64,000 nt of DNA from Lates calcarifer (Eukaryota; Chordata; Actinopteri; Centropomidae). Where the stretch lies: NCBI RefSeq assembly GCF_001640805.2, contig NC_066850.1, positions 13,892,157-13,956,156 on the forward strand, given 5' to 3'. The notes below the pieces were generated by a model, which ran no database searches, had not been told where the DNA came from, and was given only the letters and a program-made list of their open reading frames with translations. The position numbers and the translations under genes are program-made. Positions 25,825 through 34,450 of this stretch are shown in pieces. Each line of letters begins with the position of its first letter. The stretch's first letter is position 1.

Positions 25825-28800
25825 ATATGTGTGGTGCTGCATGTGTGTGTGTGTGTGGTATTTCCTATTGGAAAAAGAACAGAGTTTTGAGAAGCCATCT
25901 GATGACTCCCCCTCTCTGCAGTGGCGCCTGTAATGAAAACCAGGGCTGCTTTGCTGTTGAGACGCCATATTAAACCCTGCACATATCTCACTCAAATGGT
26001 TGATCATCTTAACACGTTGGCTGCCCGTTGAAGTGGAGAAAAGCATAGATCGTATTAATGTGAACTGAAGGACCGTTATGTACAATGAGAGAGGAGCTAT
26101 AACAGGCTTGATAAATCAGAGTATTTCTGTTCGCCTAAATTAATAAAAAACTCAATTATGCATGTCGTTTAAGCTCAAAAATGCACTTGCTCATTGTTTT
26201 TCTGTTAGTGTTAGTCTTTACTATGGCATTTCTGTACTGCAGCTCTCAGAGACCACCTGTCAATCAAACAATATGGGCGGGACTTAAACTTTAAGCTTAA
26301 ATTTGAGTTTAAACTGACATAAGCTTCAGTCTAGTGCTGAAACAACTGGCCAATTAAGGGATCAACTGAACACTAGGCTTTTCTTTAATAATATATTAAG
26401 CAAAAATACAAAATGTTTGCTAGTTCAAGGTTCTAAAATGTGAGGATTTGCTGGTTTTCTCTTTTGTACATTATTGTTAACTAACTACCTTTGGGTTCTA
26501 TATTGTTGGTTGAACAAACAAAGAATGCAAAGAAATCACCTTGGATTCCTCAAAAGTGTGAAACAGACTAAAAAATAAATGGGTTAATCAAAAACAAACT
26601 ATAGATAATAACAATATTCATTAGTTTCAGCCCTAGTTAAATCCCAACTGGGCACATATTTATTATTTTAAAAAGTCAAGGATTATTACGATAATCGCTA
26701 CTGTTTTGGTTTGTAACTCTCATCTTCAACAGGGTTTCCATTTCTGCAGACATACCACGAGGTTCACCTCCTTATATACCTAATCAGACCTGGAATCTCC
26801 AGGTCATTTGTTGAACCCCCCTGAACACAGGCAGAGGGATTTAGCAGCGGTGGGGTTTACCCCCTCCATAAATTCCTGGGAAATTGTTCAATTAATTAAG
26901 ATGATCACGACTCAATTACTACCAGCTGCAGGGTTATTGCCGTTTGTTTTTACTCCGAGCTGCGAGGTCAAAGAAGTCGGCGAGAGCTGCCGCTATGTCT
27001 GACTGGCTGTTTGAATAAGTGGTATTCGATACCCCGAGGTCTTTTTTTTCTTTACTACCCTCCCAGCTCAGAGAAACTGAAGGAGGGAGAGAAATTCTGG
27101 AAAAATGTTCCACCGGAGGGAAAAATCACACTACGACGCCTAATCTGAAGTAAGAGGGCAACAGCCAACACCAGCACTGTGAGTGAGAGTGAGAGCAAGT
27201 GTGAATTTCAGACTCATCTTCTTCTCTTTCTGTGTGTGCTTTTTTCTTCATATTGCTTTTTACTAATTTGAAATGCAGTGGAATATTGACTTCACCAGCT
27301 GACAGCGGTCTAATGGCAAAATGTGATCATTTGTACTCAAAAACGTCAGTGTTCACTTCATTCTTGTAAGGACAGAAAAGACTTTACAGAAAATACAGAG
27401 TTTTTCCTCTTACTTAATTTAAAAAGAGCTGTTTGTAATTTATTGTGACATTTGTTGATTCCAAAAAGAATTTCAATCTGGAGTATGTTTTAACATGGAT
27501 AACACAAACTCAACCTGACCTATGAGGGGAATCAGTAGGATTGCTAATGTGATATACCTCTTTTTCGCTGATTTCTGTTACCTGGTGAAATGTTCCTCTG
27601 ATGAATCTTTGTAATATTCACTTTTGAGGCTGTTTCCAGAAAACATTACAATGAGACAATTAAAGGTGAGTTCATAAGCTAAAAAACACACTCTTGGTTT
27701 AGTATACTCAGCGGTACTGCTGCTACTAACTTATGAAGGTAGTGGTAGCTTATGTTTGCCAATGCTAGCAAAGTTTAGGTAGATATTTCTGTGTAACTAA
27801 CATTACTCAGCCACTTTGGTGACTTTATTTTTCTCTACTTGTATTCTTGTTACACTATATTTTAATATGTACCATCCCACAGATGTCAATTGTGGTCAGC
27901 AAAGGTTACATCATTTAATGCCCTTAATGGACATCTTATTTAATGACCCCGAGCACCAAACTCTTATAACTTCTAGCTAATTAAAACTCAGGTACATCAG
28001 GCAGCTAATCATAATCATAAATTAGTAAACTATAAACTATATACAGTACTTTTGGTTACTTGGCCTCATAAATGTAGTTCATTACCTCAGTGTTTCATGT
28101 TATTCTGTACTACATGTTCCCTACTTACTAAAATTCAATCTGGAATGATTTAAGGTTTAACATGGGTGACACAACTTTCGGTAAACCAAACTGAACAACA
28201 TCCTTTAATCAAATAAAAAAAATTATGGTTTGGAGAAGGTCTGGAATTTTAAAAGTGAATCTGTGCAGGAACTCTGCACTTTACTCCAGAGTTGCTCAGG
28301 GGTATTTGGACAGCACAGATAGCATTTGTGGAAGATGAGCCTATGACCTCCTTTTAACCATGAAAGGAACAATGCAGCCATTCACGCCAGGTGTTTTTTT
28401 GTATGTGGAACAAATAATGAAGGCTTTTTTATTTTTTCATGGGCAAATCAGAGTTGCCCTGTTCAACAGGTAAACTTACAAAAATCCACCTCAAATAATG
28501 CAGCGAAATACAAATGCTAAGGTGTAAAAAAGGTTCCCTTCAATAAAAAAGACAATCCCACATATCTTCCTCTGCTGAAACTTATAGCTGGAGGTGACAC
28601 TTCTGCACTAAACGTGCAAACAAATTCGGCTGCCGCAAAGCGTCGTGTTGGGGCTTGACTAGGAATACGCCTCATCTAGCCAGGAAACAGATACATTCTT
28701 CCACAATAACTTCACATTGCTCAGGTTGGAGAGACATGCCACAGAAAACAAATAAAATTGTTGAGGTTTCACACACTAATATCTGGTGTTGGTCTGAAAG

Positions 28801-31800
28801 CACGTATTATAAAACAATATTTCAACAGACCTACTAGTTGAAGACTGATTGGGATGAAATTTGACAGGTCCCATGCTTTTTATTCTATTATCAGCATGAA
28901 ATCAAAATCACAGCATTAGAACAGTCACTCATTTTAAGTACTTTCAAATGACTTTTTTAAAGTGATAGACAACAGTACTGTCAAATTTTCAGGCGTTAAG
29001 AGAAACTGCCTTGTATTCAGATTGACCATCATTCATTTCTGAGCCCCATAAAGGGCCACACAGAACCATGTAATCCTTCCACTGAAGCTAAAATATTAAA
29101 ATCACCAAATTTGGATTTTTGTCATTTTACATGACAGATTTTCTTTCTTTTCCAGCCTCACGTCACTGCCTCCAGGTTAAAAATACACCAAGAGCAGCAA
29201 AAGCCACCAAAAAAAACTTTTCCATTTCTGTTGATGGCATTTGTCTTCGAACACGTGACCCGTCTGGGGCTGGCTGCCATGTCTCTGACTGTCCCGTCTG
29301 GGAACTGGCTCTGCCAAAAGGGTTGCTCTCTGGAGGGAATGAAGGGGGAGGAAACACTTCCCAGCTCACTACTTTAACCAGCAATGACAACCCTGGCTGA
29401 GGATTACCATCCAGACCAGGCCGAGACTCTCAGGAGAGTCAGGAGAGGTGTTAAACAGAATTAAGAAGGGTTTTACTTACAAAATGAGCGTTGTGATGTT
29501 TGAAGCGTAAGAGCCCAAATCAGGTATTGTCTCCAGTTCATTGTGGTTCAGCTTTCTGTACACATTGAGAAAAAGTAGAAGTTAGAAGAAAGGTTTGCAA
29601 CATGTAGGACAGTGATGGAAGCTTTTTTTAAGATCCTGTTTTATAGCGTGAACACAGGGCAGACTTACATTTCACTTAGATGCTGTAGTTTGGAAAACAA
29701 AGCGCTGTCAAGCACCTGCAATTTGTTGTGGCTCAGGTCCCTGTGAAAGAAAAAAAACCACAAAAAGTAAGGGAAAAATATACACCATGGGCCATATTTC
29801 TCAAATGTTGTCTTCCATTTAGGTCTACACAGCAAACATAATTACATACAAATTCTCAGTGTTATTGTGCTTTCACACTGAGAACAGAGGAAGTGGATCA
29901 AAGAAAAGTCACTGTAATTAAACTGCAAGGTTTAGAGAAATGTTGCAAGATCAATGGTGATGAAATGAAACGGTATGGTCTGAAAAATAAGCAAGGGTGA
30001 GATTTATTCCTGACATATTTTCAAAAACAGAAAACTCGAGAGAAAACTAAATGCAGTTCCAGACACAGTCACCTAAAGCCAACTTGAAGTCCAACATTAG
30101 TGTCTTAAATTTGAACAAACTCTCTCAGAAATAAGTGTCCTTTAAGGAGAGACATCGGAGTCCATCTCAGACTGAACTGATTCTGCGCAAGTAACATCTG
30201 AAAGCAACAGAAAAAGTTCCAAAACAAACTTCTTCCACATTCAAGCCCAAAAAAGGCTTTTTCAGTTAAAGGTCTGGTGTTGGCTTTCCAGCCCTACTTT
30301 ATAACACAGAAGAGAATGACCATGCCAAAACAACTCGCTTCATATCCAGGCCTCTGCTAAGAAGCTAAGCCAAAACAGACAAGCTGATAAGTTATTGCAG
30401 GGCGAGATTCTTTTGCGCTGAAAGGAGGCCGGAACCTGGCGAAGGAAGTCGATAAAAGTGCTGGAGTTTCAATACTGGCCATGGCTTGGTCCAGGCTTTT
30501 CTGGTGTCTGGACTTTCCTAGTTTGACTTTAATATTTACGAACCTAAAAACCAAATCTAACGTTATTATTTGTATATATATTATATTTCATTTCTGCCTA
30601 AAACATCATGCATTTTGGAGTATTTCACATAAGAATGTAGAGGACCTCAAACCTTTAGCAATGCATGTATGTACTGCATATTGATTAACTACTTGACAAT
30701 TTTGCACATCTTTCTAAACAACATTTGTACATTTAGAGGGATGTGTCACAAAAAGTTGTTTATTGCCTGTTTTAGTCTTGCATAGCACTTGATTAGCTTT
30801 GGGCTATGTCTTGATTTTGTCTGAAACCTTGCTGGATGTGGGCCTGACTCAAACTTGACTGAGCAGTCTTGGCTGCGGTGCACTGGGGGTAAGACTCTTG
30901 TTTTTGCTGCCTGTTTTGAAAAGGAGCCTGAAAACCAGCTCAAGGAGTCTGGCAAGCGGGGCCTCGTGCGCCATAAAGTGGTGGAGTTATTGACGCTGCT
31001 GCGCACGATCAACGTTGTGGTGCCAGACACTTTTTTTACACCCCCTACCCCTCCTCCTCCTTACCTCCCTCATCTGGAATCCATCAAGGAGCTCTGGGAG
31101 GAGGGGAAGAACCTAACAACTGGTAATGTATTCACAATGTCGGGAAAAGCGAGAGGGACGCCTTTTATACATCTGAAACACCCCTGTCGAATTTTCTTGG
31201 GCCTGTTTTGTTCTTTGTTGGAAAGTTTCATGAACCACTCGACCAGAGTTTTACTTCCCTCGCTAAAGCTAACCCCCTCCTTTTCTTTCCAACCATGCAG
31301 CTGTGTGCTGTTGTTGTTGTTGTAGTTCCAGTGCTGGGGGCCATATGGGAAAGGTGTCCTATCATACTCCCTAGATAAACCCTGAGTAGCCCTGACACTT
31401 CCACTTCCCTCACAAAGCAGGCTCTGAACAGTACAAGATAACACACAGTGGTGCATACAGGCTTCAGCCTGTACCTGCTGGTCTGGTGAAAATATACTGC
31501 ATGACATTCTTATCGGAGACTGAGAAGTGAATGAATGAGCTCCTCTTTAGGCTACAAGAGCTGTCACTAATGCTCTAGATTATGACAATAATGGGACATT
31601 ACAGCAGATATCAAACTAAGTTCCATAAATTTGTTTCAGAGGCAAAAAAATATTATCTTCATGGGTGGAACAAAAGATGTATTTCTTTTAAGACTGTAAG
31701 TTAGCCAAATCGCAAAATGCTAAATAACAGACAGTGGAAGTGGCATTTGAGTATTTTTAACTAATGGCGGTTGTGTTTTTGAAAGGAAGGAGTGGTAAAC

Positions 31801-34016
31801 TGTATTACAGCTATTAGCGAAATTAACTAGTTAAACCATCAAATAACTAGCTACTGCAAATTAGCATGGGCTATAAGGCAAACCACTAGAATTCCTGATA
31901 TCATGTGCCTCTTTTGTGCTTTCTTGTCTTTTTCATTTTACACTAGTGTTACCTAGTCAAATAGTTGTGGTTCTTTAGCTTTGAAAAACAAAGTAATTCC
32001 TTTAAAAATGTTTGTAAAACTTCTGTCTGTACACCCCTCCAGAGCAGTTAATGATCCTATTTTAAAATAAGCTAATTCCTAAAATCAGTAGCTAACTTGC
32101 TAATAAATTATCATTCGCAATGAAACAAACCTCAAAGTTTCCTAATATTATCTACCTTTTCTTGTAGTCCCTGTCTTTTACACTGAACATTAATGTTACT
32201 TGGCCAAATAAATGTGCCTCTCCCCAAAACAATTGTTCCAAGTCATTCTGTGACTCAAAGTTCTCTGCACATTAAAATATTAAGTGGTATAGTATTCTAC
32301 CCCTGATGCACATTTTGTTTATGAGCCAAAACTACTACCATGCCTCATTCTTAAACCCTTAAAAGTGAGAAGGCATTAAATCTTTAGCCTGTTTCCCTCC
32401 AACAACCTCTTCGATATTCATGGCTTAATCCTACTCCTTCATGTTCCTCTTTTTTTTCTTCCTCCGACTTTCTCCCTCCCCGTTTTCTCTCTGTGAGTTT
32501 GTTTCAAACTAATCCTACACGCTCCTCCTTAATCAGTACCATCGCTGGCTCTGGAGTTGCTAATTCAGCAGAAATAATGGGGTGCTGGAAAACAAAGGGT
32601 CGGGTGGTTTAAGGGGTTTAAGATGTGCTGGAGAGCCACTCGTAAATTAGCATGCCAGAGTGAAAAGAATTTTTCCCCCCATGTGGAACTTCTTTTTTTT
32701 TTTTCATTTTCTTTGGAAGGCCAGGCTTGGTTATGAGGCTCAGGCTGGGTCTGTTTTCTCTGGCAACGTTAAGTTTCCAGAGCTGCACATTTTAGAAAGA
32801 GAAAAACTAAATTCAACAGCAGGGCAACAGCTACAACCAGGCACTGCATCAAGCACTATAGCCTAACACAGGACAATAAAAATCAAGTACTCCAACTTAA
32901 CACAGGGCAATAAAATTCCAGTAAGAATAATTATCTGTAAAGTAGAACACACTGAGGAACATGCCATTAAAGTTGTGTTTGGTATTTTAGCTCCAGCAGG
33001 CTTCAGGCCGAGCTCAGCCCCGTTTCAACTCATGGAGCCAGTAGGCAAACAGGAGAGTAATGGAGATATTACTTTAGGAAACAGTCCAGTGCTGCAAACA
33101 GACTGCATCTGATTTATGCTTTTATGGCTTTGAAGGCCTCGGGGTCTGTGAAACTGAAATCTGAAGACTGAACTGACACTAAAACGCACCAACTTCAATC
33201 ACTGCAACTGCAAATGTGGCTATACTGTCAAACCATTCTAAACATTAGGGGTAACTTCTAATTGCAACTGTATATACTATGGGAAACCTGGTAGGAAACT
33301 GGAGTTTACAAACCACTAATAGTGCTGTTATTACTGCACTAGCACCATTACTGTTGCTACAACCACTTTTACCCTACAACGATACACCACAAAGCCTAAT
33401 TTCAGTGGAATAGCTGCACTGGGGGCATTTGTTCACAACTATTTACACTTTAATAAAGAGGTTTGGAGGAGCTGACAATAGCACATTGATGTGTAAAAAC
33501 ACACTGAAAGTCTGCTTGTGCTTCCCTGCTGGCCTTCAGAATCAGGCTGCTGCAAGGACCAATAGAATAAATCAAACCTCTCAAGACACATAACTAGATA
33601 AATGACTGGGTGTTAAGAGAGATAAGTGAGGCGAGATAAAGTTTTCAGCCACTTCTGATACTCCTGAGGTGACCTTTCTCGCCATTGTTTAACATCAGAT
33701 GAAGCAGATGTGCCAATTTCAATCAATTCACAGAAAAGTCGATCAAGTGTTTTCTCACAAATGATTGGCATTATATGACACAGTAATAAGGTACACATAG
33801 GCTCTTTAACTGGACTCACAGTTGAACTGTCCATTCCGGGATCGTATCTGGAATTTGGCCCCTTTTCAGTCGACTGCAGTCTACAAGCTCCCCAAAACAC
33901 GCGCAGGGAGGGGGGCACGTTCTTGTGTTAACACCAGATCCACGCTGTAGGGTCAAAAACAGCAGAAAAACCACGGCAAACCTTGCAAAACCGTGGGGCC
34001 GCGTAGAGGAACACAT
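14079..34016 (-). CDS. lrig3: lrig3, leucine-rich repeats and immunoglobulin-like domains protein 3 (19 coding exons, frameshift in exon 11)
   Basis: Single-pass membrane glycoprotein. The LRIG family modulates receptor tyrosine kinase and BMP-type signalling; LRIG3 has reported roles in neural crest and inner-ear development (family knowledge). Coding exons on the minus strand, high to low: 33820-34016, 29669-29740, 29481-29555, 22634-22768, 22293-22436, 22034-22177, 21797-21940, 20607-20750, 18390-18470, 18215-18286, 17642-17714, 17013-17176, 16293-16628, 15903-16184, 15300-15776, 15036-15194, 14801-14941, 14405-14659, 14079-14323. Order: signal peptide, LRRNT, LRR array, LRRCT, three C2-type Ig domains, membrane helix (about 807-832), RRR stop-transfer, cytoplasmic tail. 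The product is 1112 residues if exon 11 is counted as 72 nt. LRIG3 was chosen over LRIG1/2 because of the cytoplasmic [20 protein letters not shown] segment and the slc16a7 neighbour. As given, exon 11 is 73 nt, which shifts the frame and gives TAA at 17087-17089. Confidence 0.95.
14405..14659 (-). CDS. lrig3: lrig3 coding exon 18 (cytoplasmic tail)
   Basis: About residues 947-1032, phase 1 at both ends. It starts with GCSIDQRP (the human GCSPDPR position) and ends with CNSFMG. The middle has little resemblance to the mammalian tail; it is rich in H, Q, D and S, and includes a [14 protein letters not shown] stretch. The acceptor is TTATGCTTTCAG and the donor is GTAGGT. Confidence 0.88.
14801..14941 (-). 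CDS. lrig3: lrig3 coding exon 17 (cytoplasmic tail)
   Basis: About residues 900-947, carrying [17 protein letters not shown], the counterpart of the SSEADVEAATD block in human LRIG3. The donor GTCTGT is weaker than the others in this gene, but phase and homology both require it. Confidence 0.88.
15036..15194 (-). CDS. lrig3: lrig3 coding exon 16 (conserved juxtamembrane tail)
   Basis: About residues 847-900. This is the best conserved cytoplasmic block and the main evidence for LRIG3 identity: [19 protein letters not shown] followed by [17 protein letters not shown]. The donor is GTAAAT. Confidence 0.93.
15300..15776 (-). CDS. lrig3: lrig3 coding exon 15 (Ig3, linker, transmembrane helix)
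   Basis: About residues 688-847. It encodes the third Ig domain (Cys in VLQCIAGG and YTCEMSN, with WTKDD as the conserved Trp strand). A glycine-rich extracellular linker, longer than the human one, follows. Then come [20 protein letters not shown] and the rest of the membrane helix, and a basic HTRRRNEDC stop-transfer. Confidence 0.95.
15903..16184 (-). CDS. lrig3: lrig3 coding exon 14 (Ig2)
   Basis: About residues 594-688. It encodes the second Ig domain with cysteines in RLECAAVGH and YSCTAQNTA. The [20 protein letters not shown] stretch is near-invariant in LRIG proteins. Phase is 1-1. Confidence 0.95.
16293..16628 (-). CDS. lrig3: lrig3 coding exon 13 (Ig1)
   Basis: About residues 482-594. 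It starts [20 protein letters not shown] and encodes the first Ig domain, with cysteines in TFVCSAASS and [10 protein letters not shown] and the Trp in FAWKKDNE. A few extra residues lie between strands (GGVGGETEV) compared with the human GGEVMEY. Confidence 0.95.
16941..16979 (+). repeat. (TG)n microsatellite in lrig3 intron 12
   Basis: Nearly perfect dinucleotide repeat. In the lrig3 transcript it reads as a CA repeat 34-72 nt downstream of the exon 12 donor. Confidence 0.95.
17013..17176 (-). CDS. lrig3: lrig3 coding exon 12 (LRRCT cap)
   Basis: About residues 427-482. It is the C-terminal LRR cap: [20 protein letters not shown], then [20 protein letters not shown] and [10 protein letters not shown]. 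Phase is 2-1. In the frame set by the 73-nt exon 11, TAA at 17087-17089 ends the protein here; in the homologous frame the exon is fully open. Confidence 0.95.
17642..17714 (-). CDS. lrig3: lrig3 coding exon 11 (last LRR), with one extra base
   Basis: The splice sites are good (CTTTACTCCACAG acceptor, GTAAGT donor). The first 28 nt encode DLSNNAIMS and the last 44 nt encode [15 protein letters not shown]; both match the human DLSDNAIMSLQGNAFSQMKK segment. They are in different frames because one base, near 17683-17690, is surplus. Flanking exons need a 72-nt exon in phase 2. No alternative acceptor or donor restores the frame: the AG two bases downstream leads straight to TAA. It is either an assembly error or a genuine loss-of-function allele. 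Confidence 0.85.
18215..18286 (-). CDS. lrig3: lrig3 coding exon 10 (LRR)
   Basis: A 72-nt, phase 2-2 exon, about residues 379-403, encoding one [23 protein letters not shown] and LQHL. Human LRIG3 has ILQGNRIRSITKKAFTGLDA. Confidence 0.92.
18390..18470 (-). CDS. lrig3: lrig3 coding exon 9 (LRR)
   Basis: An 81-nt, phase 2-2 exon, about residues 352-379. It encodes one slightly long LRR containing [20 protein letters not shown]. The [10 protein letters not shown] insertion is typical of LRIG proteins. Confidence 0.92.
19888..19927 (+). repeat. (GT)n microsatellite in lrig3 intron 8
   Basis: About 20 uninterrupted GT units, a CA repeat in the transcript. It is far from any exon. Confidence 0.95.
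20066..20152 (+). repeat. G-rich low-complexity tract in lrig3 intron 8
   Basis: Multiple runs of three to six G separated by short loops, with quadruplex potential on the plus (non-template-sense) strand. The lrig3 transcript is C-rich here. Confidence 0.7.
20607..20750 (-). CDS. lrig3: lrig3 coding exon 8 (two LRRs)
   Basis: A 144-nt, phase 2-2 exon, about residues 304-352, encoding two 24-residue LRRs: [20 protein letters not shown], then [19 protein letters not shown] and RGLSNLQML. Confidence 0.94.
21205..21225 (+). repeat. G-run cluster in lrig3 intron 7
   Basis: Three G-runs (6, 4 and 9) split by single T. It is low complexity, possibly forms a quadruplex, and its length may be misassembled. 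Confidence 0.8.
21571..21609 (+). repeat. (TG)n microsatellite in lrig3 intron 7
   Basis: Perfect dinucleotide repeat. In the lrig3 transcript it is a CA repeat about 188-226 nt downstream of the exon 7 donor. Confidence 0.95.
21797..21940 (-). CDS. lrig3: lrig3 coding exon 7 (two LRRs)
   Basis: A 144-nt, phase 2-2 exon, about residues 256-304, encoding two LRRs: [20 protein letters not shown], then [18 protein letters not shown] and CQKLSEL. The acceptor is unusual because its pyrimidine tract is replaced by a GT repeat. Skipping the exon would keep the frame and delete exactly two LRRs. Confidence 0.95.
21950..21967 (+). repeat. Short (CA)n tract at the exon 7 acceptor of lrig3
   Basis: In the transcript this is a UG repeat ending about 10 nt before exon 7, where the polypyrimidine tract should be. 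UG repeats bind TDP-43 and CELF-type proteins (established knowledge). Confidence 0.85.
22034..22177 (-). CDS. lrig3: lrig3 coding exon 6 (two LRRs)
   Basis: A 144-nt, phase 2-2 exon, about residues 208-256: [20 protein letters not shown], then [19 protein letters not shown] and SNMEVL. Human has ELNRNKIKNVDGLTFQGLGA at the same place. Confidence 0.95.
22293..22436 (-). CDS. lrig3: lrig3 coding exon 5 (two LRRs)
   Basis: A 144-nt, phase 2-2 exon, about residues 160-208: [20 protein letters not shown], then [19 protein letters not shown] and QLPNLQHL. Confidence 0.95.
22634..22768 (-). CDS. lrig3: lrig3 coding exon 4 (LRRs)
   Basis: A 135-nt, phase 2-2 exon, about residues 115-160: [20 protein letters not shown], then [20 protein letters not shown] and PLKNL. 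It is separated from exon 3 by a 6.7-kb intron. Confidence 0.94.
25686..25708 (+). repeat. (GTT)n microsatellite
   Basis: Seven or more GTT units inside lrig3 intron 3. Confidence 0.9.
25791..25857 (+). repeat. Interrupted (GT)n microsatellite
   Basis: Two GT arrays (25791-25823 and 25842-25857) separated by an 18-bp non-repeat stretch, within lrig3 intron 3. Confidence 0.9.
29481..29555 (-). CDS. lrig3: lrig3 coding exon 3 (LRR)
   Basis: A 75-nt, phase 2-2 exon, about residues 90-115: [20 protein letters not shown] followed by TTLIL. Human has KLNNNELETIPNLGPVSANI. The donor is GTAAGT. Confidence 0.93.
29669..29740 (-). CDS. lrig3: lrig3 coding exon 2 (first LRR)
   Basis: A 72-nt, phase 2-2 exon, about residues 66-90: [20 protein letters not shown] followed by LSEI. 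It completes the Leu codon split with exon 1. The acceptor is TTTCTTTCACAG and the donor is GTAAGT. Confidence 0.93.
29741..33819 (-). other. lrig3: lrig3 intron 1 (4.1 kb)
   Basis: No exon is seen. It contains a TTG repeat (about 31309-31323) and diverged repeats around 31860 and 32100. An antisense 156-codon open frame (30855-31325) has proline- and leucine-rich low-complexity content and no domain, so it is not called. First introns often hold enhancers; nothing in the sequence proves one here. Confidence 0.7.
33820..34016 (-). CDS. lrig3: lrig3 coding exon 1 (signal peptide and LRRNT)
   Basis: Residues 1-66. The start at 34016 is chosen because it gives a compact signal peptide ([20 protein letters not shown] and LTLQRG) directly before the cysteine-rich N-terminal LRR cap, [15 protein letters not shown]. 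An in-frame ATG at 34115 would add 33 residues of non-signal-like sequence. The donor GTGAGT follows IPEWTVQ, at the same place as in human. Confidence 0.9.
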
Positions 34017-34450
34017 TTTCTCTTGGCCACACAAGAGAACACCCCTGGTAAGTTTTATCTTCGGGCTGAAGCGCAACCAAAATCCAAAGTGAGAAATCAC
34101 CCAAAAAAATCCCAAATCTGGAGCGGTTTATCACCACAGATCCTTATATCCAATCCCGTGTTGTTCTGAGGATCGTAGGTGTAAGATGTAAAAGAAAAAC
34201 GTTCTTCTGAAACTTGCCCATTCCTGTGGAGAAACTTTCACTGCCGTGCGCCGCGCTGCTGCTGTTGGGGCAACTTGTGCTCTGTAGGATCCCCACAGCG
34301 CAGCGTGAGCACACACCAGAGGTATGTGGGGGGAGGGACCACAAGGGTTGTCTGGGAAATGTAGTCCATATCGTTGCCATATTGTTGAGTCCTGCAATTG
34401 GTCAGGATAATGTTAGTGAGAATACAGTACAGTTTGGACAGAGGAACTGG
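34017..34450 (-). promoter_or_regulatory. lrig3: lrig3 5' UTR and promoter
   Basis: A locally GC/CpG-richer region upstream of the ATG (for example around 34230-34320). It contains a ZNF143/THAP11-type element on the minus strand (34346-34365, ACTACATTTCCCAGACAACC) and, about 30 nt further upstream, a CCAAT box (minus strand, about 34396-34400). The transcription start is not resolved. An in-frame ATG at 34115 lies in the presumed leader. Confidence 0.55.
34346..34365 (-). promoter_or_regulatory. ZNF143/THAP11-type element at the lrig3 promoter
   Basis: ACTACATTTCCCAGACAACC on the minus strand combines the ACTACA and TTCCCAG modules of the known ZNF143 site, about 330-350 nt upstream of the start codon. 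The downstream module (AATGC) is replaced by ACAACC. Confidence 0.5.

Larger units (their letters stand above)
22769..29480 (-). other. lrig3: lrig3 intron 3 (6.7 kb)
   Basis: Largest lrig3 intron. It holds a poly-G stretch near 23307, a GTT repeat (about 25686-25708), two TG microsatellites (25791-25823 and 25842-25857) and otherwise unremarkable AT-rich sequence. The antisense open frame at 24674-24994 has no recognisable domain. I see no other gene here. Confidence 0.7.

Noticed and set aside
30855..31325. 156-codon open frame, plus strand, in lrig3 intron 1
   Set aside because: Composition-driven proline and leucine stretches, no family resemblance, antisense to an intron.
31858..32220. 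Possible tandem duplication of about 240 bp in lrig3 intron 1
   Set aside because: A few shared short blocks (TTTACACT, TGTTACTT-like, CAAATA) are too diverged to show a duplication by eye; similar blocks also occur near 6030 and 27850.
14079..34016. Assignment to lrig2 or lrig1
   Set aside because: The cytoplasmic [20 protein letters not shown] block, the Ig2/Ig3 wording and the MCT2-like neighbour fit LRIG3. LRIG2 would be expected beside an MCT1-type gene, and human LRIG1 does not neighbour an MCT gene.
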